Source: Deltaproteobacteria bacterium
GTDB taxonomy: Bacteria > Bdellovibrionota > UBA1018 > UBA923
NCBI GenBank assembly: GCA_016186905.1
Contig: JACPKS010000006.1
Span: forward strand, 1-54,361
Direction of reading: 5' to 3'
Length of the DNA: 54,361 nucleotides
Of this stretch, positions 7,059 to 18,755 are shown piece by piece. Both the position numbers and the translations under genes were made by a program. The stretch's first letter is position 1. Each line of letters begins with the position of its first letter. The notes beneath the pieces are model-generated. The model was not told the DNA's origin. It did no database searches and saw nothing but the letters and a program-made list of their open reading frames with translations.

Positions 7059-10000
7059 CTAGGGTTTCCCTTTTTCGCCGCCGGGAGCGCCTGAGCCGCC
7101 TTCAGATCCTTTGGAACCACGTCCCTGCTCTTCTTGCTTGGCGCGCGCGCGTTCCTTTTCCTGTTTTTCCAGCTCGCGATAGCGCTGGAGCACCATATCC
7201 CCGCGCGACATCCGCGGCGGGCCTTCACCTGGCCCTCCCGCTCTCGCGCCGCCGCCGCGAGGGCCGCGATCCCTGCCGCGGTTATCGCGGCCACGGTCTC
7301 TATCGCGATTCCCTGTCTCTTCCGAACGAGGCGCCTCCGCGCCCGTGTCAATCGCGCGATCGACCGCGTTCTCCTCGCGCGACGCCGCACCATGCTCCTC
7401 GCCCGTCCGCGTCCTCGCGTCCACATCGCGCGGTGCGTGCCCACCGCTTTTGCCCTGATGTGGACCCTGACCCGGACGACCCGGGTGCGGAACTCTTCCT
7501 CGCCCCCCTCGTCCGCGCCTTCTTCCCCGCCGGGGGGCCCCCTCCCCTTCGCGTCCTTCTGCCGGAGGCCGCTGCTGCGGACGGGAACCTTCACCGGCAC
7601 CCACGTCAGCGCCAAACCCCTCGTCGCCTTCACCCTCCAACGCTTGCGGCCCGCCTTCGGCTGACGCTGACGACTCGGCCGCAGGTCCCGCCGAAGCATC
7701 GCCCTGCTGACGTAGCTTAAGCCGCTCCTGCTCGCGCGCACGCCGCTGCTCGTTTCTTTCGCGACTTTCCTCTTCGCGGCTCTGGCGTTTTTCCTGGCGC
7801 TCCTGCTCCGCGGCCTTTCTTTGTTCGGTCGCCATCTGCTGCAGGCGCGCGCTCACCTTCTGACGGAGCTGCTGGCGCCGTTCCTCGCTCGTGTAGCTGA
7901 CGTCGGCTTTGCCCTCCCGATGCGTGACGAGCTCGTATTGCTCGAGCGGATAGGCGCCGTTCGCGCGCACGGAAATTTTCTTTCCGAATTCCTGCTCGAG
8001 GTTTTGAAGCACATCGCTCTTTTCGCCTTCCAGAATATCGGCCACCTCGGGATGACACTGGATGGAAACCGCCGTCGTCTCTTTGTCGTATCCCTCGCGC
8101 TCGATGTCGCGAAGGATGTCGTAGCTGATCGTGAGCGGGTTCTTGACGAAACTACGCCCCTTGCATTGCGTGCACGGCTGGCAAAGGGAACGTACGATCG
8201 TATCGCGCGTGCGTTTTCGCGTCATCTCGACGAGACCAAGCTGGCTGATTCGCATGATCGTGGGCCGGGCGCGGTCTTTCTTGAGCGCTTCTTCGAGCGC
8301 CTTGTAGACCTTCTCCTTGTGCGAATCTTTTTCCATGTCGATCAAATCGAGGATGATGATGCCGCCGCAGTTTCGGATTCTCAGCTGGTAGGCGATTTCC
8401 TCGACGGCCTCGAGATTCGTTTTCAGGATGGTTTCTTCGAGGTTCTTTTTCCCGACGTAGCGGCCTGTATTCACGTCGATCGCGACCAGCGCCTCCGCCT
8501 GGTCGACGACGATGTAACCGCCGGATTTCAGCCAAACGCGCCGCTCGAGCGCTCGCTCGATTTCCGTCTCGATTCCGTAATGGTCGAAAATCGGCATCGC
8601 GCCTTCGTAAAGCTCAAGCTTGTCTTTCAAGACCGGCATGAACCGCGTGACGAACTTCGAGACCGACTTGAACTCACGCTTGGAGTCGATGACGACTTTA
8701 TCCACCTCATCGTTCACCATGTCGCGAATCGAGCGGAGCGCGATCGTGAGATCCTGGTAAAGAACCGTCGGCGAGCGCTGCTTCTTGAACTTGCGCTGGA
8801 TCTCGTTCCACGCCTCCACGAGGTAATCGAGATCCGCCTTAAGCTTCATATCGGTCTGCTTGCCGCTCGCGGTGCGCACGATCACGCCGGTCTTTGCCGG
8901 GCGGATGTGCGAAATCGTTTCCTTAAGCCGCCGTCTTTCAACGTCGTTTTCGATGCGGCGCGAAACTCCGACGTGATCGACCGACGGCATGAAAACAAGA
9001 TACCGGCCCGGCAGACTCACGTGGCACGTCAGCCGCGCGCCCTTCGTGGCGATCGGATCTTTTGCGACTTGGACGAGAATCTCCTGACCCTCTTTCACGA
9101 GATCGGCGATGTTGACGGGCTCGTGGCGACGGCGCTTTTGGACAACTTCGGAATCGTCATCCATCTCTTCGGAACGGCGGCCGCGGCCGTGCCGCTGCCC
9201 CGGCGCATGACCGCCGTGGCGGCCTCTGTGGGGATGCCTTTCCCGCCCTATCGGCGCCGGCTGCGCCGGTTGCTCGACCGGCTTTTCCGCGGCGACCGCA
9301 TCGGCGGCCACTTCGGCTAGCGTGCGCGGCACCTGCTCCATGGATGCCGCCGGAGCTTCTGGAGCTTGAGGAGCAGCTTCGGCGGACGTCAGTTCAGCGC
9401 CGTCGGGATCATGATCCGCCTGCACGTGAGCGATCTCGTGCACCCAAGCGTCGAGATCGACGATCGGCTCAGGCCGGTAAATCGCGGCCGACTGGGCGAC
9501 GTCTTCTTCGGCCTCTGCCGGTTCTTCCTGAACAAATCCTCGAGCCGGGGGCGAATCGGCCTCACCCGGCTCCGCCGCCTGCGCGAAAACCTCGGGCTCC
9601 TTGCGCTCCACTGGAGTCACAACCGGCGCCACAACCGGCTTTTCAATCGCGCTCGCGACGGCCGGAGGGGCGGCCTCACTCTTATCCTGCGCGCCGCCCG
9701 CCTCGCGGCTGCGCCGCACGCGCTCCATCTCGGCGAGGTAATCCTCTTCGCTGATGTCCATCATCTGCTGCCCGTACTGGCGCTGCATCCAGGCATGCTC
9801 TTCAGGCGAACCCGGAACGAAATTGGGTGTCGCGCCGCCTCTTTGTCCGCCTTTTTGCAAAGGGCCCACGCGTTTCATGTCGTGGCGCTTGCCACCGCGA
9901 TCCCGATCGCGACCACGGCCGCCGCGGCCGCGATCCCTCTCCCCGCGCCCTCCGCGCTGATCTCTGCTCATTTCCCTGGCGACCTCCCTCACCACCGGCG

Positions 10001-10358
10001 CGACAGAGGGCTTGGGAGGGGTGATCACGATGCGATTCGGGTTTGGTTGCACGATCTGAGCGGGGCTCTCGTCGTCTTGTTTGTGGATGTCATCGGTCAG
10101 CGCGTTCGTGGCCATGGGTGTATCCATGTCCGCGAAAAACACGTCATCGACGTATAGAAACGCGGCCTTCTCGTGACCGATGTCGACGAAGGCCGCCTGC
10201 ATCCCCGGCAGCACGCGCAGAACGCGGCCTTTATAAATATTTCCGACGATCCCCTTTTCGGAGTCGCGTTCGATCAGCATTTCCTGAATCTCGCCGTCTT
10301 CAAGGAGGGCGATTCTGGTTTCAGGAAGTGTGGCGTTGATAATTAATTCAGTGGACAT
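7059..10358 (-). CDS. rne: Ribonuclease E/G with a large insert in the S1 domain
   Basis: An 1,099-residue endoribonuclease of the RNase E/G family. The start of the S1 domain is present (residues about 1-80, ending AFVDIGHEKAAFLYVDD). It is interrupted by about 330 residues rich in Pro, Ala, Glu and Arg-Gly, and resumes at about 415 (LVKEGQEILVQVAKDP). The DNase-I-like catalytic core keeps both metal-binding aspartates (VAIDVNTGRYVGK about 627, IILDLIDMEKD about 672). The zinc-link cysteines follow (CQPCTQC, about 729). The C-terminal 270 residues are charged and then Arg/Gly/Pro-rich, like degradosome scaffolds. The ATG is immediately after the upstream gene's stop codon, so translation is probably coupled. 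Confidence 0.95.
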   Translation of the reverse strand: MSTELIINATLPETRIALLEDGEIQEMLIERDSEKGIVGNIYKGRVLRVLPGMQAAFVDIGHEKAAFLYVDDVFFADMDTPMATNALTDDIHKQDDESPAQIVQPNPNRIVITPPKPSVAPVVREVAREMSRDQRGGRGERDRGRGGRGRDRDRGGKRHDMKRVGPLQKGGQRGGATPNFVPGSPEEHAWMQRQYGQQMMDISEEDYLAEMERVRRSREAGGAQDKSEAAPPAVASAIEKPVVAPVVTPVERKEPEVFAQAAEPGEADSPPARGFVQEEPAEAEEDVAQSAAIYRPEPIVDLDAWVHEIAHVQADHDPDGAELTSAEAAPQAPEAPAASMEQVPRTLAEVAADAVAAEKPVEQPAQPAPIGRERHPHRGRHGGHAPGQRHGRGRRSEEMDDDSEVVQKRRRHEPVNIADLVKEGQEILVQVAKDPIATKGARLTCHVSLPGRYLVFMPSVDHVGVSRRIENDVERRRLKETISHIRPAKTGVIVRTASGKQTDMKLKADLDYLVEAWNEIQRKFKKQRSPTVLYQDLTIALRSIRDMVNDEVDKVVIDSKREFKSVSKFVTRFMPVLKDKLELYEGAMPIFDHYGIETEIERALERRVWLKSGGYIVVDQAEALVAIDVNTGRYVGKKNLEETILKTNLEAVEEIAYQLRIRNCGGIIILDLIDMEKDSHKEKVYKALEEALKKDRARPTIMRISQLGLVEMTRKRTRDTIVRSLCQPCTQCKGRSFVKNPLTISYDILRDIEREGYDKETTAVSIQCHPEVADILEGEKSDVLQNLEQEFGKKISVRANGAYPLEQYELVTHREGKADVSYTSEERRQQLRQKVSARLQQMATEQRKAAEQERQEKRQSREEESRERNEQRRAREQERLKLRQQGDASAGPAAESSASAEGGPQALEGEGDEGFGADVGAGEGSRPQQRPPAEGREGEGAPRRGRRRGRGGRGRVPHPGRPGQGPHQGKSGGHAPRDVDARTRTGEEHGAASREENAVDRAIDTGAEAPRSEETGNRDRDRGRDNRGRDRGPRGGGARAGGPGEGPPRMSRGDMVLQRYRELEKQEKERARAKQEEQGRGSKGSEGGSGAPGGEKGKP

Positions 10359-10946
10359 TTAGAACCTCAATTCCAGGACGTTCATCGCGACTGTCCAGCC
10401 TCTCGTGTCGGGCACCATGCCCGACAGCAGTGGCCATTGCGATGTCGTTCCCGGAACTGAGGCGGAACTCCGGTCAAAAGAGCCGCCGCGGCGGCCAAAG
10501 AAACGGCTGCGAGACCGAAGCATCGCGCCTTCCTCTTTTTTCTTCTTCTCAGGCTTCTCAGGTTCCATTCCCGGTTTCTTGCCGGGCTCGTCTTCCCCTT
10601 TTCCGTCTTTCTTATCCTTTTCGGGATAAATCAAAAGCTCTTCAGGGGCGATCTCGTCTTCTTGATCTCCTGCAGCCAGCATGTAAGCGGCCACTCCCAC
10701 TCCCACGATCACGCCCACACCCACGCCAACAGCCACATTTCTCATGTGGTCGGTGGGGTTCGTGTAAAACGAGGTCGTCGAGAGTCCCAGAATGGCGCCC
10801 ACGCCGGCCGAGATTCCCACGGTGCCCAAGGCATCGTAGGGTCCGTACGCGGCGCGCGCTTGCTTACTGCCGGCTTCCAGGCCCAATAACAGCGCTAGAA
10901 GACTAATCGGGACGAGTTGAACGACTTTACGCAACGTCAGTCGCAT
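10359..10946 (-). CDS. Hypothetical exported/membrane protein with glycine-zipper helices
   Basis: A 195-residue protein with no recognised family. It has an N-terminal signal or anchor (VPISLLALLLGLEAG), a glycine-rich hydrophobic stretch (TVGISAGVGAILGLS) and a second one (VAVGVGVGVIVGVGVAAYML) with glycine-zipper spacing. A Lys/Glu/Pro-rich linker and an Arg/Ser-rich tail follow. This layout suggests an inner-membrane protein with a disordered tail, but no function follows. Its start overlaps the end of the DUF4149-like gene by 20 bases, and its stop codon abuts the rne ATG, so the three genes are probably one operon. Confidence 0.6.
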   Translation of the reverse strand: MRLTLRKVVQLVPISLLALLLGLEAGSKQARAAYGPYDALGTVGISAGVGAILGLSTTSFYTNPTDHMRNVAVGVGVGVIVGVGVAAYMLAAGDQEDEIAPEELLIYPEKDKKDGKGEDEPGKKPGMEPEKPEKKKKEEGAMLRSRSRFFGRRGGSFDRSSASVPGTTSQWPLLSGMVPDTRGWTVAMNVLELRF

Positions 10947-11502
10947 TGAGTCCTTGTTGTTTTTTTCGCGGAATCAAAACCATGATCACGCCCAAGATCA
11001 GGTTTGCCTGCATCGTCCGCGAATACCGCCGATGAAGGGTGTCGAACCGCTGACGCGCTTGTCGCTCTCGTGAGCGGGCCGGATCGTTCTCCAACTGCGC
11101 GATCTCAATGTCGAACGACGGAATCGTCGCTTTAAGCATCGCCATTTCGGGAGTCAGAACACGGGCGTAATAAAACCAGGTACAAAACATCAGAAGAAGG
11201 AGGACGTTGGAATATCTCCAGCCGATCGGCACCTGCTTCCAAAACCTACCGCGCGTCGCATTCCCGCCTCCGACGGGGTCGGCTTCGCGATAAACCAATA
11301 TGGCCTGCAAAACCGCCAAAAGCAGCCAGCAGGCAAGCTCAAATCTGTTTAAACCCCGCAAGACTTCCCCGAAAAGACTTCCGGCGAGAGTTTTGGAACC
11401 AGATTTTGAAAAAATCACGGGAGCGGCAATCATCCCTGTAACCAGGATGCCACCCACCCACATTCCCAACACAAGGGATCTGAGGGAGGATATAAACCGC
11501 AT
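10927..11502 (-). CDS. DUF4149-like integral membrane protein
   Basis: A 191-residue membrane protein. The first helix (LVLGMWVGGILVTGMIAAPVIF) with its Trp-x-Gly-Gly pattern and the second (FELACWLLLAVLQAILVY) match the general pattern of DUF4149-type proteins. There is a third helix (VLLLLMFCTWFYYARVL), a charged cytoplasmic or periplasmic stretch, and a final helix (ANLILGVIMVLI). The function is unknown. It heads a minus-strand set with the glycine-zipper protein, rne and valS. The upstream gap of about 190 bases is where their promoter should lie; a TATACT hexamer occurs there on the minus strand without a good -35. Confidence 0.55.
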   Translation of the reverse strand: MRFISSLRSLVLGMWVGGILVTGMIAAPVIFSKSGSKTLAGSLFGEVLRGLNRFELACWLLLAVLQAILVYREADPVGGGNATRGRFWKQVPIGWRYSNVLLLLMFCTWFYYARVLTPEMAMLKATIPSFDIEIAQLENDPARSRERQARQRFDTLHRRYSRTMQANLILGVIMVLIPRKKQQGLNATDVA

Positions 11503-11690
11503 ACTGTGTACGTAGTATACCGTATTTATCTATTCAAGAATATAGTGTTGCGCGTCGCTGATTGCTGCGCCGCAATATCAGGCGACGGAGGACTCCTTTT
11601 GGAGCGATTCCCAGCAAAACACCCCTAAATTTTCTAATGCCAACCCGCACCGTCTCGCGTTAAGCATTGGATGCACTTAAGGATATTTCT

Positions 11691-12899
11691 ATGAAGCAAC
11701 CCATGGGTTCTCAAGGAATCGACCGCGTCCTGCTCATCGTCTTAGACGGTGTCGGATGCGGAGAACTTCCCGACGCCGGAGCATACGGCGATCCGGGGTC
11801 GGATACGCTCGGCCACGTATCCTCGCGCCACCCCGCCCTTAAGCTCCCCAACCTTGCACGCTGGGGATTAGGCCATCTCACCAAAATGCCGACCGTACCC
11901 GCGCTCCCGCTTGATCAATGCGTGGCAAGTTTTGGTCGCTGCCGCGAGCTCTCCAATGGAAAAGACACCACGAGCGGTCACTGGGAAATGGCCGGCGTGG
12001 TGGTGGAAAAAGCGTTCGCGACTTTTCCAAACGGATTCTCAAAAGAGATCGTGGCGCGCTGGATGCGCGAGAATGATCTTCCGGGCGTTCTTGGCAATAA
12101 GACCGCATCAGGAACCGAGATCATCAGAGAGCTGGGCGTTGAGCACATGAAAACCGGAAAGCCGATACTCTACACTTCGGCTGATTCGGTCTGGCAAATC
12201 GCCGCGCACGAAGAGGCGTTTGGCCTTGAGCGCCTGTACGCGATCTCAAAGAGCGCTCGAAAAATCTGCGACGAGCTGCGGATCTCGCGCGTGATCGCAC
12301 GCCCCTTCGCAGGGAAAACCGCCGCGGATTTCAAGCGCACGCCGCGACGAAAAGATCTCTCTCAAACCCCCCCGAAGAAAACCATGATGGAACACGCCAT
12401 CGACGCCGGTCACAAAACCACCGGCATCGGAAAGATCTGGAATATTTTCAACGGCCGCGGAATTCAGGAAAGCCTTGAGACCGAAGACAACGCCGACGGG
12501 ATGCGCGTGATTTTAAAGACGCTTGAGACACATCCGCGCGGACTGCTCTTTGCCAATCTCATCGACTTCGACATGAACTACGGCCATCGCCGCGACATTC
12601 CGGGCTTCGCGAAAGCCCTCGAGGATTTCGACGCGTTCATCCCGAAACTTGAGGCCGAACTCACCGAACGCGACCTCGTCATCCTAACCGCCGACCACGG
12701 CAATGACCCCAGTTATCGCGGCACCGATCATACCCGCGAGCACGTGCCGTTTATCGCGTATCGAAAGGGTGCCAAGGCCGCGCGCTTGGGCGACCGAAGC
12801 ACGTTTGCCGACATCGGCCAGACCGTCGCGCACGCGCTCACCGGAAAAGTCGATTGCCTTAACGTCGGCACGAGCGCGCTAACAGCGATCCACGCATGA
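11691..12899 (+). CDS. deoB: Phosphopentomutase
   Basis: A 402-residue alkaline-phosphatase-superfamily enzyme interconverting (deoxy)ribose 1- and 5-phosphate. The N-terminal metal motif is [18 protein letters not shown]. The acceptor-threonine region is [13 protein letters not shown], and the C-terminal metal ligands lie in [19 protein letters not shown], all as in DeoB. The ATG at 11,691 is chosen over the upstream TTG at 11,667 because AAGGA lies eight bases before it. It is the first gene of deoB-deoA-punA-cdd, all overlapping by a few bases, which breaks nucleosides down to pentose phosphate. Upstream bases 11,540-11,620 fold into hairpins, but no known riboswitch was recognised. Confidence 0.96.
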   Translation: MKQPMGSQGIDRVLLIVLDGVGCGELPDAGAYGDPGSDTLGHVSSRHPALKLPNLARWGLGHLTKMPTVPALPLDQCVASFGRCRELSNGKDTTSGHWEMAGVVVEKAFATFPNGFSKEIVARWMRENDLPGVLGNKTASGTEIIRELGVEHMKTGKPILYTSADSVWQIAAHEEAFGLERLYAISKSARKICDELRISRVIARPFAGKTAADFKRTPRRKDLSQTPPKKTMMEHAIDAGHKTTGIGKIWNIFNGRGIQESLETEDNADGMRVILKTLETHPRGLLFANLIDFDMNYGHRRDIPGFAKALEDFDAFIPKLEAELTERDLVILTADHGNDPSYRGTDHTREHVPFIAYRKGAKAARLGDRSTFADIGQTVAHALTGKVDCLNVGTSALTAIHA

Positions 12900-14224
12900 A
12901 TTTCAACCCCGTCGAAATCATCCGAAAAAAAAGAGACGGTGAAGCCCTCTCGCCCGAGGAGATCGGTTTTTTCATCCAGGAAGCCGCGCACAAGCGCATC
13001 CCCGACTACCAGGTTTCCGCTTTTCTCATGGCGGCTTATTTTCAGGGAATGAATCCACGAGAGACCTCGACACTCACGCGGAAAATGACCGAAAGTGGCG
13101 AACAGATCACGTTTCCAGGCGGCAGACCCAAAATAGACAAACACTCCACCGGCGGTGTGGGCGACAAAGTCTCCATTGCACTCGCTCCGCTCGTCGCCGC
13201 GCTCGGTGTTGACGTGCCGATGGTTTCGGGCCGCGGCCTTGGCCACACGGGCGGCACCCTTGATAAGCTGGAAAGCATTCCCGGCTTTCGCACCGATCTC
13301 TCGACCTCCGACTTCGTTCGCATCGTCGGAAAAACCGGCGTCGCGATGATGGGGCAATCCGAGGCGTTCGTTCCCGCCGATAAACTTTTGTACGCGCTCC
13401 GCGATGTCACCGCGACGGTTGAATGCATCCCTCTCATCACGGCGAGTATTCTTTCCAAAAAAGCGGCCGAAGGGATTTCAGGCCTCGTTCTTGACATCAA
13501 AACCGGCTCCGGCGCGTTCATGAAAAAGCAAAGCGACGCCGAGAAATTGGCCAAATCGCTGATCTCGGTCGGAAGACAGCTCGGAATCAAAGTGCGCGCG
13601 CTCATCACCGACATGAGCCAGCCGCTGGGCCAAGCCGTCGGCCACACTCTCGAGATTCTTGAATGCATCGACATGCTCTCGGGCGCCGGTCCGGAAGACC
13701 TGCGCAATCTCACCGTCGAGCTCGCCGCGCACATGCTTTTGCTCGGAGGAAAATCCAAATCTCTCGCGGCGGCACGCGCGGCAGCTCATCGGGCATTGCA
13801 GAACGGCGCGGCTCTGCAAAAATTCCGCGAGATGTGCTCGGCCCAGGGTGCGCGCATCGACGTCACCCGCCACCGTGAAGCGCTCACGGTCAGTCCGCAA
13901 ACGGCGATCGTTTCGGCCACGAAAACCGGCACCGTCGCCAAAATCGACACGCGCGAGCTCGGCATGGCGCTGGTTGATCTCGGCGGCGGGCGAAAGAAAA
14001 CCACTGATGCCATCGACGCCTCGGTAGGCTATCTCCTGCACGCCAAGATCGGAACGTCCGTGCGCAAGGGAGAACCCCTGCTCACGGTCCATTACAGCCG
14101 AAAATCGCTTGAAACCGGCGGGATAGACCTCCATCAAATCTTAAAGCGCATCGAAGGCGCCTATTGTATAAGCAAGCTCAAAACGGCGCGGCCAAAGCTC
14201 ATCAAGAAGGTGATCCTTGTATAG
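12896..14224 (+). CDS. deoA: Thymidine/pyrimidine-nucleoside phosphorylase
   Basis: A 442-residue phosphorylase splitting pyrimidine deoxynucleosides into base and deoxyribose 1-phosphate. The family signature [16 protein letters not shown] lies at about residues 112-127, preceded by the phosphate-binding [13 protein letters not shown]. The C-terminal domain ([19 protein letters not shown]) is the usual barrel-sandwich domain. The length is normal. The ATGA overlap with deoB shows translational coupling. Whether it accepts uridine as well as thymidine cannot be read from sequence; both DeoA and Pdp share this signature. The product feeds deoB directly. Confidence 0.95.
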   Translation: MNFNPVEIIRKKRDGEALSPEEIGFFIQEAAHKRIPDYQVSAFLMAAYFQGMNPRETSTLTRKMTESGEQITFPGGRPKIDKHSTGGVGDKVSIALAPLVAALGVDVPMVSGRGLGHTGGTLDKLESIPGFRTDLSTSDFVRIVGKTGVAMMGQSEAFVPADKLLYALRDVTATVECIPLITASILSKKAAEGISGLVLDIKTGSGAFMKKQSDAEKLAKSLISVGRQLGIKVRALITDMSQPLGQAVGHTLEILECIDMLSGAGPEDLRNLTVELAAHMLLLGGKSKSLAAARAAAHRALQNGAALQKFREMCSAQGARIDVTRHREALTVSPQTAIVSATKTGTVAKIDTRELGMALVDLGGGRKKTTDAIDASVGYLLHAKIGTSVRKGEPLLTVHYSRKSLETGGIDLHQILKRIEGAYCISKLKTARPKLIKKVILV

Positions 14225-15122
14225 AAAGCTGATTGAAGCCACGAAATTCATTGAGGGCAGCATTCACGTAAAGCCCAAGGTCGCGATCGTTCTCGGGTCG
14301 GGGCTGGGCCAATACGCCGATCGCATCAAGAACGCGATCACCATTCCTTTCGCGAAAATCCCGCACTTCCTTCCGACCTCGGTCGAAGGACACGAAGGAA
14401 AGCTCATCATCGGAACTCTTGCCCAGCCAAACCAGGCCACAACACCTGCGGTTCCGGTCGCCGTGTTGCAAGGGCGCCTTCACTTTTACGAAGGCCACTC
14501 GATGGATCAGATCGTTTTTCCCACGCGCTCGCTTTGCATGCTGGGAATCGACACGATCGTGATGACCAACGCCGCGGGCGGAATCAATCCGTCGTTCCGC
14601 GAAGCCGATTTGATATTGATTACCGATCACATCAACCTGATGGGCGATAACCCGCTGCGCGGCCCGAACTTGAAGGAGCTCGGCCCCCGCTTTCCCGACC
14701 TGACCGAGGCCTACAGCCAAGGCTGTCTCGATGCGATCCGCGCTGCCGCCGCAAGACTCGGCATGAGCCTGCGCGAGGGCGTGTATGCCGCGCTTTCCGG
14801 GCCCACGTACGAAACGCCCGCGGAAGTGCGAATGCTGCGCGCGCTAGGCGCCGACGCGGTCGGCATGTCGACGGTCCCGGAAGTCATCGCCGCGAACCAC
14901 TTTGGCGTGCGCGTGACCGCCGTTTCGTGCATCACGAACCTCGCCGCCGGCATCACCTCGCGAAAACTCTCGCACAGCGAAATCGTGCAAAATGCCGGAA
15001 GATCGGCAAGCCGGCTGTTCACGCTTTTGGATGAGGCGATTCCGGATCTCGTCCACACGACAGCGCCGGAAAATATCGCGACCGCAAAACCTTCGGCGCC
15101 GGCCGCGGGAGCAACCGCATGA
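14217..15122 (+). CDS. punA: Purine nucleoside phosphorylase, trimeric class
   Basis: A 301-residue purine nucleoside phosphorylase. IVLGSGLGQ at the N-terminus binds phosphate, VAVLQGRLHFYEGHS and TNAAGGINPSF are family signatures, and the base-binding glutamate and asparagine are in GPTYETPAE and CITNLAAGI. Glu and Asn together fit the 6-oxopurine-specific trimeric class. The start is an unusual TTG at 14,217: AAGAAGG lies six bases upstream, no ATG or GTG fits, and it overlaps the last codons of deoA. A short Ala/Pro-rich tail is extra. With hpt it would recycle inosine and guanosine. Confidence 0.94.
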   Translation: MYRKLIEATKFIEGSIHVKPKVAIVLGSGLGQYADRIKNAITIPFAKIPHFLPTSVEGHEGKLIIGTLAQPNQATTPAVPVAVLQGRLHFYEGHSMDQIVFPTRSLCMLGIDTIVMTNAAGGINPSFREADLILITDHINLMGDNPLRGPNLKELGPRFPDLTEAYSQGCLDAIRAAAARLGMSLREGVYAALSGPTYETPAEVRMLRALGADAVGMSTVPEVIAANHFGVRVTAVSCITNLAAGITSRKLSHSEIVQNAGRSASRLFTLLDEAIPDLVHTTAPENIATAKPSAPAAGATA

Positions 15123-15526
15123 CGGCAGCAGCGCGAAAAAAACTGATCGCGGCCGCGCGCGAGGCGCGACTGAAGGCCTACGCGCCTTATTCCAAGTGCA
15201 TGGTCGGTGCCGCGATCGTCGATTCCAGGGGTGGCATGCACTCCGGTTGCAACGTCGAAAACTCGACCTACGGAGCGACCGTTTGCGCCGAACGCAACGC
15301 CGTGGCCGCGATGGTACGGGCCGGCGCCAGAGAAATCCGCGAGATCGCGATCGCCACTCAAAAAGGATGGTTCCCCTGCGGGATTTGCAGGCAGGTCTTG
15401 ATGGAATTCACGCGAAACCCCTCGAAACTCCTCGTTCATATCGTAAACTCCAAGGGCCTTAACGAAACGATTACACTCGCGAATCTGCTCCCCCGCTCTT
15501 TTTGCCGCCACGACTTGCTCAAATAA
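15119..15526 (+). CDS. cdd: Cytidine deaminase
   Basis: A 135-residue homotetrameric-type cytidine deaminase making uridine from cytidine. The zinc site is present as TVCAERNAV (Cys and catalytic Glu) and PCGICRQ (the other two cysteines). The N-terminal YAPYSKCMVGAA and NVENSTYG substrate motifs match the family. The ATGA overlap with punA places it as the last gene of the salvage operon, supplying uridine to the phosphorylase. It ends seven bases before the convergent guanine-deaminase-like gene. Confidence 0.96.
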   Translation: MTAAARKKLIAAAREARLKAYAPYSKCMVGAAIVDSRGGMHSGCNVENSTYGATVCAERNAVAAMVRAGAREIREIAIATQKGWFPCGICRQVLMEFTRNPSKLLVHIVNSKGLNETITLANLLPRSFCRHDLLK

Positions 15527-15533
15527 AGCGCGT

Positions 15534-16016
15534 TCAGTAACGGATCTTGTCTTCCTTGGAGTTCCAGGCGGAAAACACGGAATCGGTCTCGTCGAGCCGA
15601 ATCTGCTTCATGGGTATCTTGCGCCGTTCGGGCGCGACGTTGATCTCGGAATAGATCAGATCGTCGTCAAAACCCGCGCGAGCGGCATCCTGCCGGGTGG
15701 CTCCAAAGTAAACTCTTGCGGGTCGGGCCCAATAAATCGCGCCCAGGCACATCGGGCAGGGCTCACAACTCGAGTAGATCTCACACCCGCTTAAATCAAA
15801 GGTTCCCAAAGCTTGGCAGGCTTTTCGAATGGCTTGGACCTCGGCGTGCGCGGTGGGATCCTGGAGGCTCGTCACCTGGTTATTCCCCTCCGCGATGACC
15901 TTGCCGTCTTTGACGACCACGGCACCGAAGGGTCCCCCGTTACTGCCATTCACGTTGCGGCGGGCCAACTCGATGGCCTGCTTCATGAAATCGCGCGTCC
16001 GATCTTTTGCGCCCAT
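15534..16016 (-). CDS. guaD: Guanine deaminase-type nucleoside deaminase
   Basis: A 160-residue CDA-fold deaminase. The zinc ligands are the histidine in TAHAEVQAI with the adjacent catalytic Glu, and two cysteines in SSCEPCPMCLGAIYW. The N-terminal NGGPFGAVVVKDG and the C-terminal DDDLIYSEI stretch fit the small guanine deaminase (GuaD) group better than tRNA-adenosine deaminase TadA. The family assignment is clear, the exact substrate is inferred. It is convergent with the nucleoside-salvage operon, consistent with a role in guanine to xanthine conversion. It is divergent from rplU, with 80 bases between. Confidence 0.85.
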   Translation of the reverse strand: MGAKDRTRDFMKQAIELARRNVNGSNGGPFGAVVVKDGKVIAEGNNQVTSLQDPTAHAEVQAIRKACQALGTFDLSGCEIYSSCEPCPMCLGAIYWARPARVYFGATRQDAARAGFDDDLIYSEINVAPERRKIPMKQIRLDETDSVFSAWNSKEDKIRY

Positions 16017-16096
16017 GGCTAAAGTATTGCCTCAAATGCCCGGTTGAAACAAGAGCCTTGACGAAACAACAGGTTACGAAGTAAAAATTTCGACCT

Positions 16097-16594
16097 ATGT
16101 ACGCAATCATTGAAACGGGTGGCAAACAATATCGTGCAACGGCCGGCGACGTGCTTTTTCTGGAAAAACTCCAGGGGAACAACGGCGAGATGATCACCTT
16201 CGACAAGGTGCTTCTCATCGGCGGAAAAACCGACAAAAACGTGCTCGTTGGCAAACCTTACGTCGCTTCGGCAAAACTGCAGGCCGAAATCGTGGATCAA
16301 GACTCGCGCGGCGAGAAACTCCTCACGATCAAGTACAAGCGCCGCAAGCGGTATCGCCGCACGATCGGCCATCGCCAGGAGCTCACGCGCGTGCTCGTCA
16401 CGAAGGTCGAAGACGGCCAGGGCGGAAGTTTTGAATACGACTCCGCCAAACGCAACGAGATCCTCATGGACGCAAGCGTTAAGTTCTCGAATCGCACGGA
16501 AGAAAGACGGAAAGAGCGCGAGACGGCGGGCGCGAAGACGGCCGCGGCGAAAAAACCGGCCGCCAAAAGCACGGCCAGGAAAACCAAGGCCTGA
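16097..16594 (+). CDS. rplU: 50S ribosomal protein L21 with C-terminal extension
   Basis: The first ~103 residues are ribosomal protein L21 (MYAIIETGGKQYRATAGD, ending KYKRRKRYRRTIGHRQELTR). About 60 further residues follow, ending in a very Ala/Lys-rich tail (KTAAAKKPAAKSTARKTKA). Ordinary L21 stops near 103, so the tail is an addition, probably disordered and RNA-contacting, as seen in other lineages. The start ATG 16,097 is fixed by homology; no obvious ribosome site precedes it. It is followed by rpmA after 36 bases, the standard order rplU-rpmA-obgE. Confidence 0.96.
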   Translation: MYAIIETGGKQYRATAGDVLFLEKLQGNNGEMITFDKVLLIGGKTDKNVLVGKPYVASAKLQAEIVDQDSRGEKLLTIKYKRRKRYRRTIGHRQELTRVLVTKVEDGQGGSFEYDSAKRNEILMDASVKFSNRTEERRKERETAGAKTAAAKKPAAKSTARKTKA

Positions 16595-16630
16595 TTTAAT
16601 CTTTTTAGAAAAAGAAATACGGAGTGATTC

Positions 16631-16897
16631 ATGGCCCATAAAAAAGCTGGCGGAAGTTCCAAGAACGGACGCGATTCAAACCCGAAAATGCGCGGCGTGA
16701 AACGCTACGGCGGGCAAACCGTGAACCCCGGTGAAGTTCTCGTTCGCCAGGTCGGAACGGTTTTTCATCCCGGAAAGAACGTGCGCCGTGGACGCGATTT
16801 CACGTTGTACTCGGCCATCGGCGGCGTCGTGAAGTTCGAGCACTACGACAAGAAGCGCCGGCAAGTTTCCGTCTACCCCGCCGCGATCGCATCCTGA
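16631..16897 (+). CDS. rpmA: 50S ribosomal protein L27
   Basis: An 88-residue L27. The conserved start [19 protein letters not shown] reaches the peptidyl-transferase centre, and there is no Firmicute-type cleavable leader. [19 protein letters not shown], then FHPGKNV and GRDFTLYS complete the family pattern. CGGAG lies eight bases before the ATG. It lies between rplU and obgE, as in most bacteria. The roughly 210 bases after it are non-coding and carry repeats (16,912-17,100). Confidence 0.97.
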   Translation: MAHKKAGGSSKNGRDSNPKMRGVKRYGGQTVNPGEVLVRQVGTVFHPGKNVRRGRDFTLYSAIGGVVKFEHYDKKRRQVSVYPAAIAS

Positions 16898-18722
<1,825 letters not shown>

Positions 18723-18755
18723 AATCCGCGCCGGCGATATGGTATCGAGGTGCCA

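Noticed and set aside
7821..9320. A 499-codon open frame on the plus strand across rne
   Set aside because: It is the mirror of the Arg/Glu-rich rne gene in GC-rich DNA; the rne frame has all catalytic motifs, this one has none.
11503..11560. Promoter for the DUF4149-rne set (TATACT on the minus strand)
   Set aside because: The -10 is good, but a -35 at proper spacing (TTGAAT is only 12 bases away) is missing, so it was not listed.
11540..11690. Possible riboswitch before deoB (hairpins around 11,553-11,610)
   Set aside because: The folds are plausible, but no conserved core of a known riboswitch was recognised.
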